Source of the DNA: Tanypteryx hageni
Taxonomy: Eukaryota > Arthropoda > Insecta > Odonata > Petaluridae
Direction: 5' to 3'
DNA length: 64,000 nt
Assembly: GCA_028673005.1 (NCBI GenBank)
Contig: CM054113.1
Coordinates: forward strand, 35,220,117 to 35,284,116
Shown: positions 13,101-25,439 of the stretch, in pieces
Position numbering within the stretch: the stretch's first letter is position 1
Layout: the number at the start of each line of letters is the position of its first letter
Made by a program: the position numbers and the translations under genes
Notes under the pieces: model-generated
The model's database searches: none
The model's input: the letters and a program-made list of their open reading frames with translations, nothing else
What the model was told of the DNA's origin: nothing

Positions 13101-16100
13101 GCGAACCAGCATTCGACCAGTTGCGAGCTGTTTCCGAGGCAAAGGACGAGCGGTCGAAAATCACTCGCTGCCTCTTTAAAATTCCATTTGTTCCAATCTC
13201 CGCACCTCCCATCTTCCTTCCTTCTCCTTTTTCGACTCCTGCCAGCAACACCGCCTGCCATACATCTTGCCCTACCCTTGGCTACCTCTCCCCTCACAAA
13301 TCCCCTGACCGCCCTCCGCCCCTCTCAACCCCACCACCACAACTCAGAGCCTTCAGCAATTCCACAATCGCTAGAGCCCACTGCCACACATTCCCACCTC
13401 CATTTCTTCTCCAATCAATCTCCAATCCTTTCCTGTTGGAGACTGAATTCTACATATTGCCACATCTAACCTTACCACCCAATGGTCGATCCTATATTCC
13501 TATTACTCGTTGGCTTACTGCGATTTCCTGCAGGCCTTGGGAAGTTTCCCATTCTCTATAATTCTCCGTTTTATGCGTTAGCTCAAGATAAAGATGTGGT
13601 AATAAGAGAATTTTAAAATTAATTTTCTCCATCTTTGTCATAACAAAGCGTGAAGTTAGCAGAAAACCGGAGCGATTAAAGAAACAATCATTCCTACGTT
13701 TCTCACAGTCTGTGAAGCATTAAATACCTAGGTCGAGCATAAAAAACATAAAAATGAAAAGTAACTCATATTTTGAAAAATATTTGTTAAAATATTTTCA
13801 TAATTTATAATAAACTAGTATAAAATTTAAGCTCTGAAAACTGCAGAAACGGTCAGTTTGAACAGCTCAAATAGAGCATTTTGTTTCTTCCCCTTGTCTC
13901 AGAATTGCGACGTAACGATGTGCAACAACTGGAGCGAGTCCGTGCGAATGCGAGAACGTCCACACATGCGCAATAAGCGCCTGTCTGTTGAAAATTCGTT
14001 CGTTACACGCCTATATGCAACGAAATTGGAAAGCGTCATGTTTTGCACACATTACTCAGGGCGCAATGAACAGGGAGAGGAGACTCGTACGAATAGGTTT
14101 CGCGATTCGAAACTCGGCGACGCAGGAGACGCTTTTGTTTGAAGCAGCGCAGAATGCCGTGACAGGAAAAAGTAATACTTAAAATCAGAATCCGGAAAAT
14201 GGAGGAAAATTCGTTGTAAATCTTTGCCGGCCGGATTGTTTTTTTTTAGGTAATATGGAACAAAGCCACTTTTGAGGTTAATTTTCTCTCTGCGAAAGTG
14301 CAGTTTTTGGAAGAATAATTATGGGAATATACGGCCGTTCGCCTTGACGCGCTCACCGATTTTTCAAATTTTCATAAGTTTTTACAACTTGCGTTGAAAG
14401 AATTCATATTTTTTTATTTTCTTAAAATTATTTTAGATTAAAAATTGTTTCCAATGAACAGTTGAGTCATGTCAATGATCTGTAGAGCAAAACTGCACGC
14501 CATGAAGATTTTTAAACATACAGAGGGTATTTAAGACAAAATAGTTCTTACAAGGAGAGAACGCGGTAGTGGGATCACGGATTTTTATGAAACTTGGCAG
14601 GCTCTGGATTCCAGTATCACTGAAAACCACCCTTTTGGGCGCATATGGCGGATAGTTTTTCCGAAAATCGTGGTTAAATACTGCAATTTCACGTCAACTG
14701 GTATAAATTCGTTAATGCACGCTTAATTGGTGAAGTCATTGATGGCGATGGGCGTACAGTGGGTGCGTTCAGAAACGTGAGGGCGCGAGTTCGATTTCCT
14801 CTTGGATATCTTTTTTTCTTTAATTCCTCCTTTTACAAATCCTTTTTCGTATTTTGCATTAAAATATAACTGGGCAGTCACAATAATTTTTTCATTTTTT
14901 TTTCTGTTGTTAGGTGATGGTCCGGATTTTTTTCTCAAGTAATTTTACGCACGATCGTTTCAAAAAAGTTTAAATTATTAAATAGCATATTCTTCATTGT
15001 TCTCTGCACACGCTACATCCTTTATTGATGCTTATGACATGGAAAGGATCCCTAAAGTTATTTTTGTGAAGACTTCCTCCGAATACTTCCAATAAACCCA
15101 TTAGGCGGAGGTATATCAGGCAAAGGAATGTTGAAAGTATAAAGGAAAATGAATGAGAAGTCCGTTAAAAGTACAACAATATAAATCTACAGAGAAATTG
15201 ATAAAACTGCAGATTAACTACAGATTGATACCAGTATTACTTTTTGTAATGCTTTGCTGCAATTATCGCCAAAACATTAATTTAAAAAAATATAATGAGA
15301 AGCTACACGTTCATACTGCTGGATCTAGACCGTCTCCTTAGTTATTACGCGGGAAGTCTTACAGCGCTGGCTGGCAGCGCCATACTCAAAATTCGCGATG
15401 TAACCGGAAAGCAATCTGTAACATTCTTTCTTTTGTTTCTTTTGAACTTTAATTAATTCTTGAGGATAAAATTCACCAAACAGAGAAGTTATGAGTGGTA
15501 TAGAAAAATGACTGAATAGGCGCATTTGCAAATTATTCGGCCTTGGTAGAGAAGTTTTTTTTCGGTTGGGCTGGAGCCGCGGGTTTAAATCCTAGTGAAT
15601 AGTTGTACGAAATCATATTTGCTATTGTTATTATACTCACTGTAAAAACCCGACAACGATTGTTTAAGAGCTATTCTGAATCAATAAATAAGTAAATCTC
15701 CGCTGCAGAGCTAAAACGAAGAAACAAATTGTTTCAAAAGTTCTAAAGTATGGCGAATAAGGTCGAGGGATGCCATGCTTACATCGGTTATCCAATGCAA
15801 TTAACTCAAAAACTTTTTCGAAAAGCCCTATAAAGCGATCGAATAGGCGTATAAAAGCAAACGCCTTATGGAAAAAATATTTGGAGGGTATTTCAGAAGC
15901 TCGAAGAGAAGGAAAGAGAAAAAAACAAGTGCAAGATTTATTCCGAAAGATAATATCAAGAGAACGGGACGCATAGCTTAGAAGTGCTCTTTGAAATAAA
16001 AAACGTGGGACAAAAAAACCAGAAGGCCTCTATATTCGCTTGACATATGAGATCCATGCCTAAGCGCCCAAACGACCACATCGTCGAGAACATGAAGGAT

Positions 16101-16790
16101 GGGAAGAGCTGCAGCTAACGGTCTCGTCGCAACTCATTCTAAATCGAGAAACTTCCAAAACTCCCTTCTTCCCTTCGTACAAAACCTCAACAGATAGCAC
16201 GAAACATCGCGTTTAAACCACTATGAATTGCTGTTTCTCAGAAGTGGATTATCAAGTCAGTTCTTCCTCCGGAATAAAGTTATAGCGGGACACGACGTAC
16301 AGATGAAAAATTTGAAGCTGTTGTCACAGTTAGATTGACTAGATAGTAGCAAATTAAAAAACTAACTTTGCCATGAATACTATTCATTTATCAATATAAG
16401 GTGACACCGGTTTATCTTTTTAATAACACCGTCGGATCATTTATGATACTGTAACGCAGTTAAACTAGTCGTATTTTGAAAAAATAATGGTTCTTAAAAA
16501 GTTATATAAATTAAAAAAATCTATAATAAGTGCCATAATATGAAGGAAGTATAGTCCGGTAGCCAGTAACAACTTACCTATTTACTGTAACAATTCCTTC
16601 TCTTTTTTCGTCGACATTTCAAGTCTAAATCATGAAAGCGGGATAAAATGAGAGTAATTTTTAACGCAAGTGTGAAATTGCTGATACCAACCTACAGCCA
16701 ATATAGTTATGCGAACAAGACGAAATATTTACAGCATTGCTTAAAAAGTCTCTATATTTATGTTATTCGGCGCTGCGACAAACATTGATG

Positions 16791-16792
<2 letters not shown>

Positions 16793-16876
<84 letters not shown>
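16793..16876. repeat. (TA)n microsatellite
   Basis: About 80 bases of nearly pure TA inside the inferred intron. The open frame read through it on the minus strand is an artefact (Ile-Tyr repeat). Confidence 0.97.
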
Positions 16877-16877
<1 letters not shown>

Positions 16878-18535
16878 GGGTACGCCGTAATGAAATAAAT
16901 AGGGAGAAGATATGCTGATAAAAATATAAAATAAGTGGACGGATAATACGCGATGGATGAAATTACTCGGGTAAGCATGATAGGTATTTTATATACTTTA
17001 CATCGGCTCGTAGTTAATTTTCCAGATCCTTTTACAATGAGCTCTTTAAAAGTAACACTATACGCCCGCGGCACTGTTGAACCTGCGATCTTAGTTTTGG
17101 GATATTACAAGTATTTTCTGGGCATTAATTAATTGACACATTTTTATACTCTTCAGTGGCCAGAACTTGAAGTCTATGAGATAATTTAAATTGCTTTGTA
17201 CTATTCAAAGGAAGGAATCCCTTTAAAAAAAGTTCATGACAACTGTACGTTACTATTTCTTATTGGTAATTACTTGTCTTCTCTCTTATTTTCTTCTTCA
17301 ATGCTTAACTTTTATATGAACAAATGTTGAAAAAACTATATAGGATTGAGGATACGAAATTTTCTCCCTAAATAATATTTAATAGCCTAAATTTTGGTAA
17401 AACACAGGGCCAATGATTGCAATATTAACGTTGCCATAAAAACTGAAGTTATTCACATTCATTGCGTGATAACAGTAATTTTTTAAAATGAAATTCATTA
17501 ATTTTCGATGTTATTTGAACTTAACATGCATGAAAAAATCGGTCAATTAAACTTTCCATGTTAGATCCGAGACAAGGCATTCGTGCAATCGCGATATACA
17601 GACGTACAAGTTCAAGAGAGAGCATTAATTGGGGTTTAGGAGAGCCCGGCCCGAAATACAGACTCACGTATATGAGAACACATCTGGCCAGTGGATAGTT
17701 TGGGGATTTTACCGACCTTCGCGGGGAAGCGACATCAATTCAGCAGATGGAGAGAGAGAGAGTTCGACGAAGTAAGCGGTTTGCAGGTAGTGGGAGCCGG
17801 TTTAGTGGTCGAGGGACAGAGAGAGAGAGAGAGAGGGATGGAGGAAAAGACTTAAAGCGAGAGTGAGGGAGAGAAAGACAGATTAAAGAGATCGAAAATT
17901 AGGAAATGCTTAGACTTGTGTAACGATTGGAAAGTTTCTGAAGTAGTTCCATACAAGTGAATGAGCCTTTAAAAGATTGTTAAAGGGATTTTTATTTCTT
18001 ATGTGCGAATGGTCGAAGAGGAGAGTAGTAGGTCAAAGGGAAAGGATGGAAAGGGGAAGTAGGGAGGTTGTTTGCGAGCGAGAACTAGAAACGGTCTTGT
18101 TTGCTTTTCCATGTTGTTCAACGTCTTCTATACAATTATCCCTTATCACTCCTCTAGAGTTTCGTGGACCCGAGCCAAAAGTGCTCGCCTTTACGAGAGC
18201 TCTTGACCGTCTAGCACGCCAGAAGGACGTTTTTTCAGTAATTGCGTTTCATATAATTGATAATCGCCGTTGCGCCGTTAGCTGCTATTTTGTTACCCAT
18301 CATTCGCTAACCAGAGAAAAAGTATGCCTCTATCGGTTGACGAAACACGGCATCAACCTAAGAGTGATTGTCGATTGTCGCAAAATTAATCTCTCACCAT
18401 TTCAACGATTCTTTCTCTGCATAAAACTTCCAATTATTTTTTTTAACAAAAAGGCAACATTTTTATCGATAAATTGAATAGCAGAAATATAACGTTATCA
18501 TTTTATGAGTACTTATATTCACAAACAGGCGCGTA

Positions 18536-18660
18536 AAATAGCGCAGGAACGCACGCACACACACACACACGTATCTATTACGAGTTGTCGGTGCTTGCAT
18601 ACTGCAAATGCTTAAAAAAATCACCATACACCAAGATTTAAACTCGTAAATAAACCAACG
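18536..18660 (-). repeat. microsatellite-associated interspersed repeat, copy 1
   Basis: Read on the minus strand this copy runs from GTTTATTTACGAGTTTAAAT through CTTGGTGTATGGTGA to GCAGTATGCAAGCACCGAC and then into a GT/CA dinucleotide tract at about 18551-18571. The same core ordered next to a TA tract occurs at 23106-23200, and its distal half recurs in the 34-36.6 kb array. The core has no coding capacity. Confidence 0.75.
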
Positions 18661-20002
18661 CGATCTCCAGGGCAATAGAACTTCCGTCACGTGGAGTCTA
18701 TTAATTATTATTAAACTAATAATAATTAAACTATTAATAAAAGCCTTAATCTGTTGGTTGGAACGCTATATGGGATTTCCCATAAGAGGGATCTTAAATA
18801 TACCTCTTTCATATTTGCAGACTTCTTTTCTTTTGCAAAATTAAATAAGAAGTAATTGACGCACGATCTTTGGATAAGAACCATTTTAAAGGAAATTAAA
18901 TGAAGATTCTTATTCTTATCGTCGATTTTTGATTTCGATCGAATTCGCTCACATTAGGCTAAAATATTCGAAAATTTGTCAAAATTTTATTGAAACGTTC
19001 CCTTGGCGATCAACAGCATTGTTGTTCATACAGAAAATCAACATATCTGGTGAGTCCATAATAGCTATATTTTTGGAATAAAATGGTAAAGAAGTTGTTA
19101 ACTCAGTTAAAAAATTGTATACTCTCATTGTCTTACTATTAAATATAAAAAAATATATTCAAGTGAAAACCTGTTCATCTATCTTATCTAGTGTTCGTAT
19201 AATGTCAGATTTAGCTCACTTCCTTCCAATATAGTGGAATATATTAAGTTTCAATTTTCCCGTTGAATTTCGACGGGCATTTACACTAGTATGTATTAAA
19301 TAATAAATCCCATTAGTAATAACAGTATATTTATAATTTTCCGTGAAATTAAGGCAACTATCGGTAAATTACAAATTCTCTGGCAATCGGTTCGTGTCCA
19401 AGTTTTCGTATTTCAAGTTGTGTGACACAGATCGCACTGCATGAGCAATAAAAATTATCATCATTAAGACTATACCCTATACATTAAATTTATGTTAAAA
19501 TTAGGATATTTTCTGTCGACATTATGGCACCATCATCCATGCCTTTAGTGCGTATTTGGAAAAAAATATCGAGAAATAAGTAAGACGTCGTCATATTTAA
19601 CAATTGAAAAGAGTTAAAATTTCTCAAAATACTACGAAACACAACATTAAAATACTTTTCACGTTTTACCGTCACTGCTATCAGGGTTGCTTCTCCTATT
19701 GTGATCCCTTATAGCCATGGAGAAAAACAAACCTATTCACTCCTTCCTACAATCGATAACCCAAATTTAATCCTCATGTTTGTGATTTCAGTAGTACGTG
19801 AGAATTCGAATTATCTATGATACTCTCAATCACGATGCGTGATGCAAATAGTGTTTTGGATAGAGTAAAATCTTATATATTATCGGAAGAAGACATTGGT
19901 GACGATGTTTTCATAATATGCATGGTATTAAAAATTAGAGTTATATGTTTATGGGAATAAACTATATGTTAATTCCATTAAAGAAAAATGAAAAAAATAA
20001 AT

Positions 20003-20185
20003 TTCCGCAACTCGAATTTTCTATAACTTGAAGAATTTTTGCTTTCCTTTGAGATTCGAGTTGTAGAAGTTCAACTGTATATATACAAATTTAAAAAATA
20101 TATTTCCACAATTTGAATTTTTTATTACTCGAATAATTATCACTTTCCCTTGAGATTCGAGTTATGGAGGTTTAACTCTAATTCG
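20003..20185. repeat. two-copy tandem repeat, about 100 bp period
   Basis: Diverged copies start near 20003 and 20103 with TTTCC(G/A)CAA. Each ends with GAGATTCGAGTT(G/A)T(A/G)G(A/G)A. Within each unit an AT-rich inverted pair (ACTCGAATT and GATTCGAGTT) could form a hairpin. Confidence 0.75.
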
Positions 20186-20699
20186 TTAGGACGGAATTAA
20201 TTTTCATTAAAAGCATAAAATCACTGCAATCGTAACGTATAATATCAAATACCTTTAAAAACATTGAGGTCGTCATAGTATTTAAATATTTCCATTGTTG
20301 AAAAGAGAAAAATTCACACTTTTATCCGATTTATGCTAATTCGGTAAGTATTTGAATTCTGCCTTCAAAAATTAAGAACTCCGTTTTTTCAAATAGACAA
20401 TTATTCTTTTTGCGAATTTATATCCCAATTTTAAGTAATTTAAAAATGCATTTTTAGAAAGCCTTGCACTGAATCTCATGCTTTTTTATGGGGTATTGAA
20501 ATGGAACATTCAGGTTAAAAAAGACCCCTTCAATATTTTGTGATTTTCGATTTTTCTCGTCGGTTGTGCCACTCGACCTACCTACATGCCATATTCCAGA
20601 ATTCTAGCCCTTATAGAAGTACCTAAGAGTTTTGTGTCAGTGAGTTAGTGAGGCACCAGTAGCTATATTATTAAAGATATCTAATATATTATAACCGCT

Positions 20700-21640
20700 C
20701 TCTCTCTCTGGCTGCGTCTGAAGCCTCGAGTGACGTCACCTTCCGGAATGAACGAAAATAAACCGAGAACGGTCTATTACATTTCGACGAATCTTTCGCG
20801 AAATCTTGCAGGTTTTAAGTAGGTACTCGTCCTCCGGAAAGGCATGGGTTTGATACCACGATAGTTTTCGTATTTTCATTAGATTAACATTTAATCGGCT
20901 AGAATACGGTGTATAGACCTTTATTCTTTAACATTTTAAAATATCTTACGATCGAGATTTTGACTCGAGATTTATACCATTTCACGCAGAAAAAATGAGG
21001 ATTCTCATACTTACCTCCGATTCCGTTGTTTAATTCGTGTTTTCTCATATTTTAAGTTTATATTCAATTCTCTTCTGTTTTTCGACATTTCAAAAAGGAG
21101 GTTGCTAGGGTAGCATGCATTATTCATCTCGGATTTTTGCATTGTTATACTCGGGTTTCAAGTGCATTTGCACTAAGCTTGCAATAAAACGCGTGAAGGA
21201 CAAAAGCAGATTGTCTCGAGTGACGTCATATCTTACAATTAGTATAAAAGCAAATGAATCAAGAACGGTCAACTCGATTTCGACAAATCTTTCGCCTGAA
21301 TACTCGAAGCGAACTCTTGCAGTTTTTAAGCGGGTAGTCGTCTCCCGAAATAGCATGGGTACGATATCAGGAATGTTTTCGTTTTTGCATTTGATTAACA
21401 CATAGTCTTAAACATTTTAAAATAATTTACGATCTAGACTTTAGCGCGATATTTACACTATTTCACGTAGAAATAGATGAATATTTTTATTCTTACTATC
21501 TATTCTGTTGTTTAATTTGTGTTTGCTCACATTTTCAATTCATATTCCATTTTTTCCGATTTTTTTACCTTTCAATTGTTGATCTCGGATTTTTGCATTG
21601 TTAGACTCGAACTTTCAAATGCATTTGCACTAAGCTTACA
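20700..21640. repeat. diverged tandem duplication of about 0.5 kb containing CRE-like palindromes
   Basis: Shared landmarks occur in the same order in two units, with the start of a third. CTCGAGTGACGTCA lies near 20727 and 21216. A GCATGGGT block lies near 20843 and 21353. ATCTCGGATTTTTGCATTG lies near 21128 and 21585. Spacings vary between about 455 and 510 bp, so indels have accumulated. The 21115-21405 open frames on both strands are by-products of this repeat. Confidence 0.8.
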
Positions 21641-23105
21641 AAGAAAGGAAAGGCACCAAGGTCAATAACCGATTGAAAATTTATGGAAAAGTTTCGTGTA
21701 AATATAAAACAAATGAAACAGGTAGCAAAGAAAAGAAACGATATCAATGCATTTCAAATAGAAAGATTATTCACGCATGCATTGAAAATTACGTTTCGTT
21801 TGCAAGTTTTATTGAGCAGTTTAAGCAAATTACTATATTGATAATGTTTGTTATTATTATTATTATTATTCACATAAACGCTACAATTGGGAGCAGGTCC
21901 CGGTGGCAGCAAGCCCCCATCACAACTCAATGCATAATACCCAAATTACATGATAAAAATTGGGTTTACTTAATAAAAAAATATAAGCTTTTTGATTAAA
22001 TTCTTTCGTTATTGACGCATTGATTACTTAATATTAAACATACCATAGAGCGTACGATATGCTGTACCATCAGAAATAATGAACAAAACAAAAAATATTG
22101 TGTACCGGTAGTCTAAATCATGTAGGTATGTGTTTTTGGTTATGAAAATGTTGTGAGCTATATAATTATTTTAAGAGGTGCAACAGAAGTGGTTAAACTA
22201 ATAATACTCTTTGCAACAATTTTTTGTTATAGGAACAATCGCATTGGGTCGCTTCACGCAAGGGTCTCTGGATGTTTGCAGGAAGTACTGCTACGGGCCC
22301 CTAGTATCATTATAAATAGCTGCTTCTTACATATATCGGATATATCATTTAAAACCTAAAGTACTTCTAAAGGTGCTACAGAGCTAAGATTTGGCATGAA
22401 TATAGGTCATTGGGTGGGAAAAAATATGAAATTTCAGATAATGTTATTTTTAAGGGTTGTTTTTGACCCCAACGTCCATTTGTAAACAACCATAAGAAAA
22501 GCATTGAAAACTGTACAAGGTTATATAAATTTGCTTTCTTAAAATATTTACTATAAAGATACAAATTTGGAACATAATACTGTGGAAAAATGAATGAAGT
22601 TTATTTTTTTGAAGACAGAATTCAAATCCATGCTGAATTTGCGTAAAAATTCTGTTTTAATCATAAAATTATGAAAAGTTTTTAGGTTTTCAGCAATGAA
22701 ATTGAATTGAAGACTCAATGGGAATTGATATTCCATACTTCAAGAGCATTGATTTAATGCTTATGTTAGACTGCATTGTAATCCATTTGATTTCAGCCAA
22801 CAACGTATATATATGATGACTTGATAATTTTATATTAATTATTTAATTAATAATCATAACTGACAAAATATCCAAATTTATGTATATATATTTTAGTGTA
22901 ACATAGAGGCTATTGTCTTAATGATGATTATAGTTATTGCTTAAAAAGGAGGATCTGAGCCATGAAACTAGAAATTCGAAAACTTGGACGCGAGCCGATT
23001 GCCAGAGAATTAATAAATTCCGGATATATGCCTTAATTACGCGGAAAATGAAGAAGATTATCTTATTTATATGGGCTCTGCGTAGTTCAAGTGCTGTCGC
23101 GTTAG

Positions 23106-23200
23106 TTTATTTATGAGTTTAGATCTTGGTGTATGGTGACTTTTTAAGAGCTTGTAGTATGCAAGCACCAACAACTCTATATATATATATATATATATGT
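23106..23200 (+). repeat. microsatellite-associated interspersed repeat, copy 2
   Basis: Contains TTTATGAGTTTAGATC, CTTGGTGTATGGTGAC and GTAGTATGCAAGCACCAAC, followed directly by a TA tract at 23178-23198. It is the same core as the minus-strand copy at 18536-18660 with a different dinucleotide attached. Confidence 0.8.
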
Positions 23201-23289
23201 GTATGTATGCCCAGTCAATTCGCCTCTCTTACAGCACAAATGGGTATCTCAGAGGTAGTGCAATGAATAACCGGGGAGGGAGGAGGGAA

Positions 23290-23372
23290 ACCCGGTGCCG
23301 GCATTTGCCTGCTCTTACGAAGAACACCAGGGGGGCCAACAGCTTAACGTCCCTTCCGAAGGACGGTATATA
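23290..23372 (-). repeat. SINE-like fragment, copy A
   Basis: Shares an ordered set of blocks (CCGGCATTTGCCT, CTCTTACGAA, CACCA, CTTCCGAAGGAC) with 57293-57365 in the same orientation. There the family continues into a tRNA-like head. Here the copy is cut off by a TA tract at about 23368-23395, just 28 bp from the alternative stop of the receptor exon. Confidence 0.6.
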
Positions 23373-23421
23373 TATATGTATAATATATATATATGACCAT
23401 TAACATCTACGCTTCCCATAC

Positions 23422-23582
23422 CGAACGCTTTCCGTGCGTGTCTTAGGGGACCAATCTTTGCTGTGTGCGTAAGATCTTCTGGATCCTACGCTGCGAGATA
23501 TCTTCCATCTTTCTATGTGATGGCGAACGTGGTTCTGCACCTCCGTGTTCAGGAAACAGTAGAAGAGCGCCACGGTGAAGCC
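23422..23582 (-). CDS. class B GPCR exon: end of TM7 and helix 8 (DH44/CRF-like receptor type)
   Basis: After the acceptor ATTCTAG the minus strand reads [16 protein letters not shown], the hallmark end of TM7 and start of helix 8 in secretin-family receptors. Basic residues (VRHH, ERWK) and a tail containing [12 protein letters not shown] follow. An intron immediately before the Gly-Phe pair is usual for this family. The exon closes with CG|GTATGGG, a good donor in phase 2 that matches the acceptor phase at 10006. If the donor is not used, translation continues seven codons (RYGKRRC with the spliced arginine) to a TAA at 23400-23402. The receptor would act at the plasma membrane, coupling a peptide hormone to G proteins. 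Insect DH44 (CRF-like diuretic hormone) receptors are the closest family I recall. The calcitonin-like DH31, PDF and PTH-like receptors fit less well. Class B membership is firm; the ligand assignment is inference. Upstream exons were not found. Confidence 0.85.
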
Positions 23583-25232
23583 CTAGAATGACATTTTTGA
23601 AAAAAAGATAACATCACCAAAGGTCATCAAATTCAATTTTCAGGTGCATGATGAAATACTCATCTGCTTAAATATTGTTTCTATGACTAAGCGCTTTATA
23701 ATATTGATTTGGTAATTTTAGCTTGACGCTAACATAACTTAAGCGTCAAAAATGCAATTTGTATATGTAATAGAGAAATCCACATTAAGCAAAGTAATTT
23801 TAGAGAAAATTTCCGCATGAAATGTGTAGAGATACATTGGAATAAAAATGCCCAATGATAATGCTACGAACGTCTCCGTCATACGTATATTGGCATTTAT
23901 ATGAAAAAGAAAGATGAAAAAATGAGCCGGCAAAATTTAACTTGACACATGAACTGGAATTTATTTTAGCTTTGAGCCTAAAATAAAGCAGAATAAACAT
24001 TCTTCATTCGATAAAAAATGGAAAAGTGATAGCTTCGTGCGTAATAAATCTCTTCAATTAAGCATTCGTTTACAATGCTAATTTGGAATTCTCTGATATG
24101 ATTAAAAAGACATTGCTATTTGAATGAAAGAACACAAATTAAACAGGTGATTAATACCTTGTTTGCTTGTTCATTCGTTAATTCCTTTTATCACAGCGAA
24201 AGTGATTTTGATGAAGCACATTTTAATTTAAGGCAAAAACAGAAATCACGAAAAATGGATGTATCTCCATTTGTAATTTATTTCGGGTCGTATATAAATT
24301 ACAATTAATATTGTTATTCTGCAAAATTTCAAATTTCATATCTCAGAATGCAAATGCTATAATTAATACTAAAAATATTCAGTATAATTAAAGCTCACAA
24401 ACTCTTAAATGAAAGAAATACTGACAATATCAATTTCCTATGCAGATATTTTAACCACAAAATATCTCATTCTCCTATAGTTGATAAGATATTTGCTTAT
24501 CACGCAATATGCAGCTTTCAATCTGATAGAATAGGAGATGCTTTATGCAATATTTTAAATATCGGCAATAGTTTATTTCACGTTTGATTCATTTTTATTG
24601 TATGCATTAATTTATCTGCAATGCAAAATAAATTGGTCAGATTGTTATGCAAACGATTAAACATTGCAAGATGCTTTTGAAAATCTTATAGGTATGTACA
24701 TTATCTATAAACACCGGACTCGAATACTTTAAATTCTCTGCAATTAAAAAAAGTTGACCTCCAAAAGAATCACTTTCTCTCTCACTTATCTCTTTTCCTG
24801 GTTGCATCATTTCCAATATCGGCAATTGACTGTTTCTTTATTCTGAAGTACATCATCTACCTAACTTATGCTTTGGTTCACATTCATGAATAACGTACGT
24901 TCTGTCAAGAGGTTGAATAAAATAGACGCGTATTACATATACATAATCCTCCATCAACACTGGTAATTCAGTTCAGATTTGTGAGTCTAAAGGTGAATTG
25001 CGTGTTTGAATATAATCTATTAATTTATGGTAACAACAATTAGAGCATTTATCGATTTTTATTCAGGTCTTCAGATGAGATCAAAATTTTATACGTAATT
25101 GACATATATCATCATCATTATCAGATAAAAGAATCTCGCAATTATTATTTTTTTATTTTAGAATATTCTATAGGTCGATTTCTCTATATAGGCACCGCAA
25201 GAAAAAAGTCATTGTGAGGACGTAAAACATTC
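23583..25232. other. AT-rich sequence, presumed upstream intron of the receptor gene
   Basis: No domain, RNA gene or clear repeat was recognised. Short open frames here on both strands are AT-biased and lack splice-supported boundaries. Confidence 0.5.
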
Positions 25233-25439
25233 GTCTACATCAGGAGTCACCAAAGGTTTTACTAAAAGGGCCACATGAAGCATCATGATCAATGAGAATT
25301 TTTTTCGATTCTGTAATTTAATTTAATTCACTTATATTAAAAGTAGATTTCACCCTAGCACTCGGAAAATGTCGTTTAGACAACATAAATGATGATGGAA
25401 TAAAGTGGTCCGAAGATCCTATGCATAAGCTGTAAGGTT

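Larger units (their letters stand above)
10007..23421 (-). other. 13.4 kb inferred intron between the last two receptor exons
   Basis: Bounded on the minus strand by donor CG|GTATGGG at 23421 and acceptor TTTTCAG at 10007. Apart from the repeats listed separately, the interior is AT-rich and I recognise nothing in it. The open frames at 13121-13561 (Pro/Ser-rich), 13858-14142 and 17977-18477 lack domains or supporting splice structure. Purine-rich stretches lie at 17740-17900. Confidence 0.55.

Noticed and set aside
13121..13561. 146-codon Pro/Ser-rich open frame
   Set aside because: The composition follows from a C-rich stretch; two frames are open together and neither shows a domain.
17977..18477. 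166-codon open frame, longest in the window
   Set aside because: The residues show no family signature, and AT-rich intronic DNA of this length can leave such a frame by chance. Kept as unassigned.
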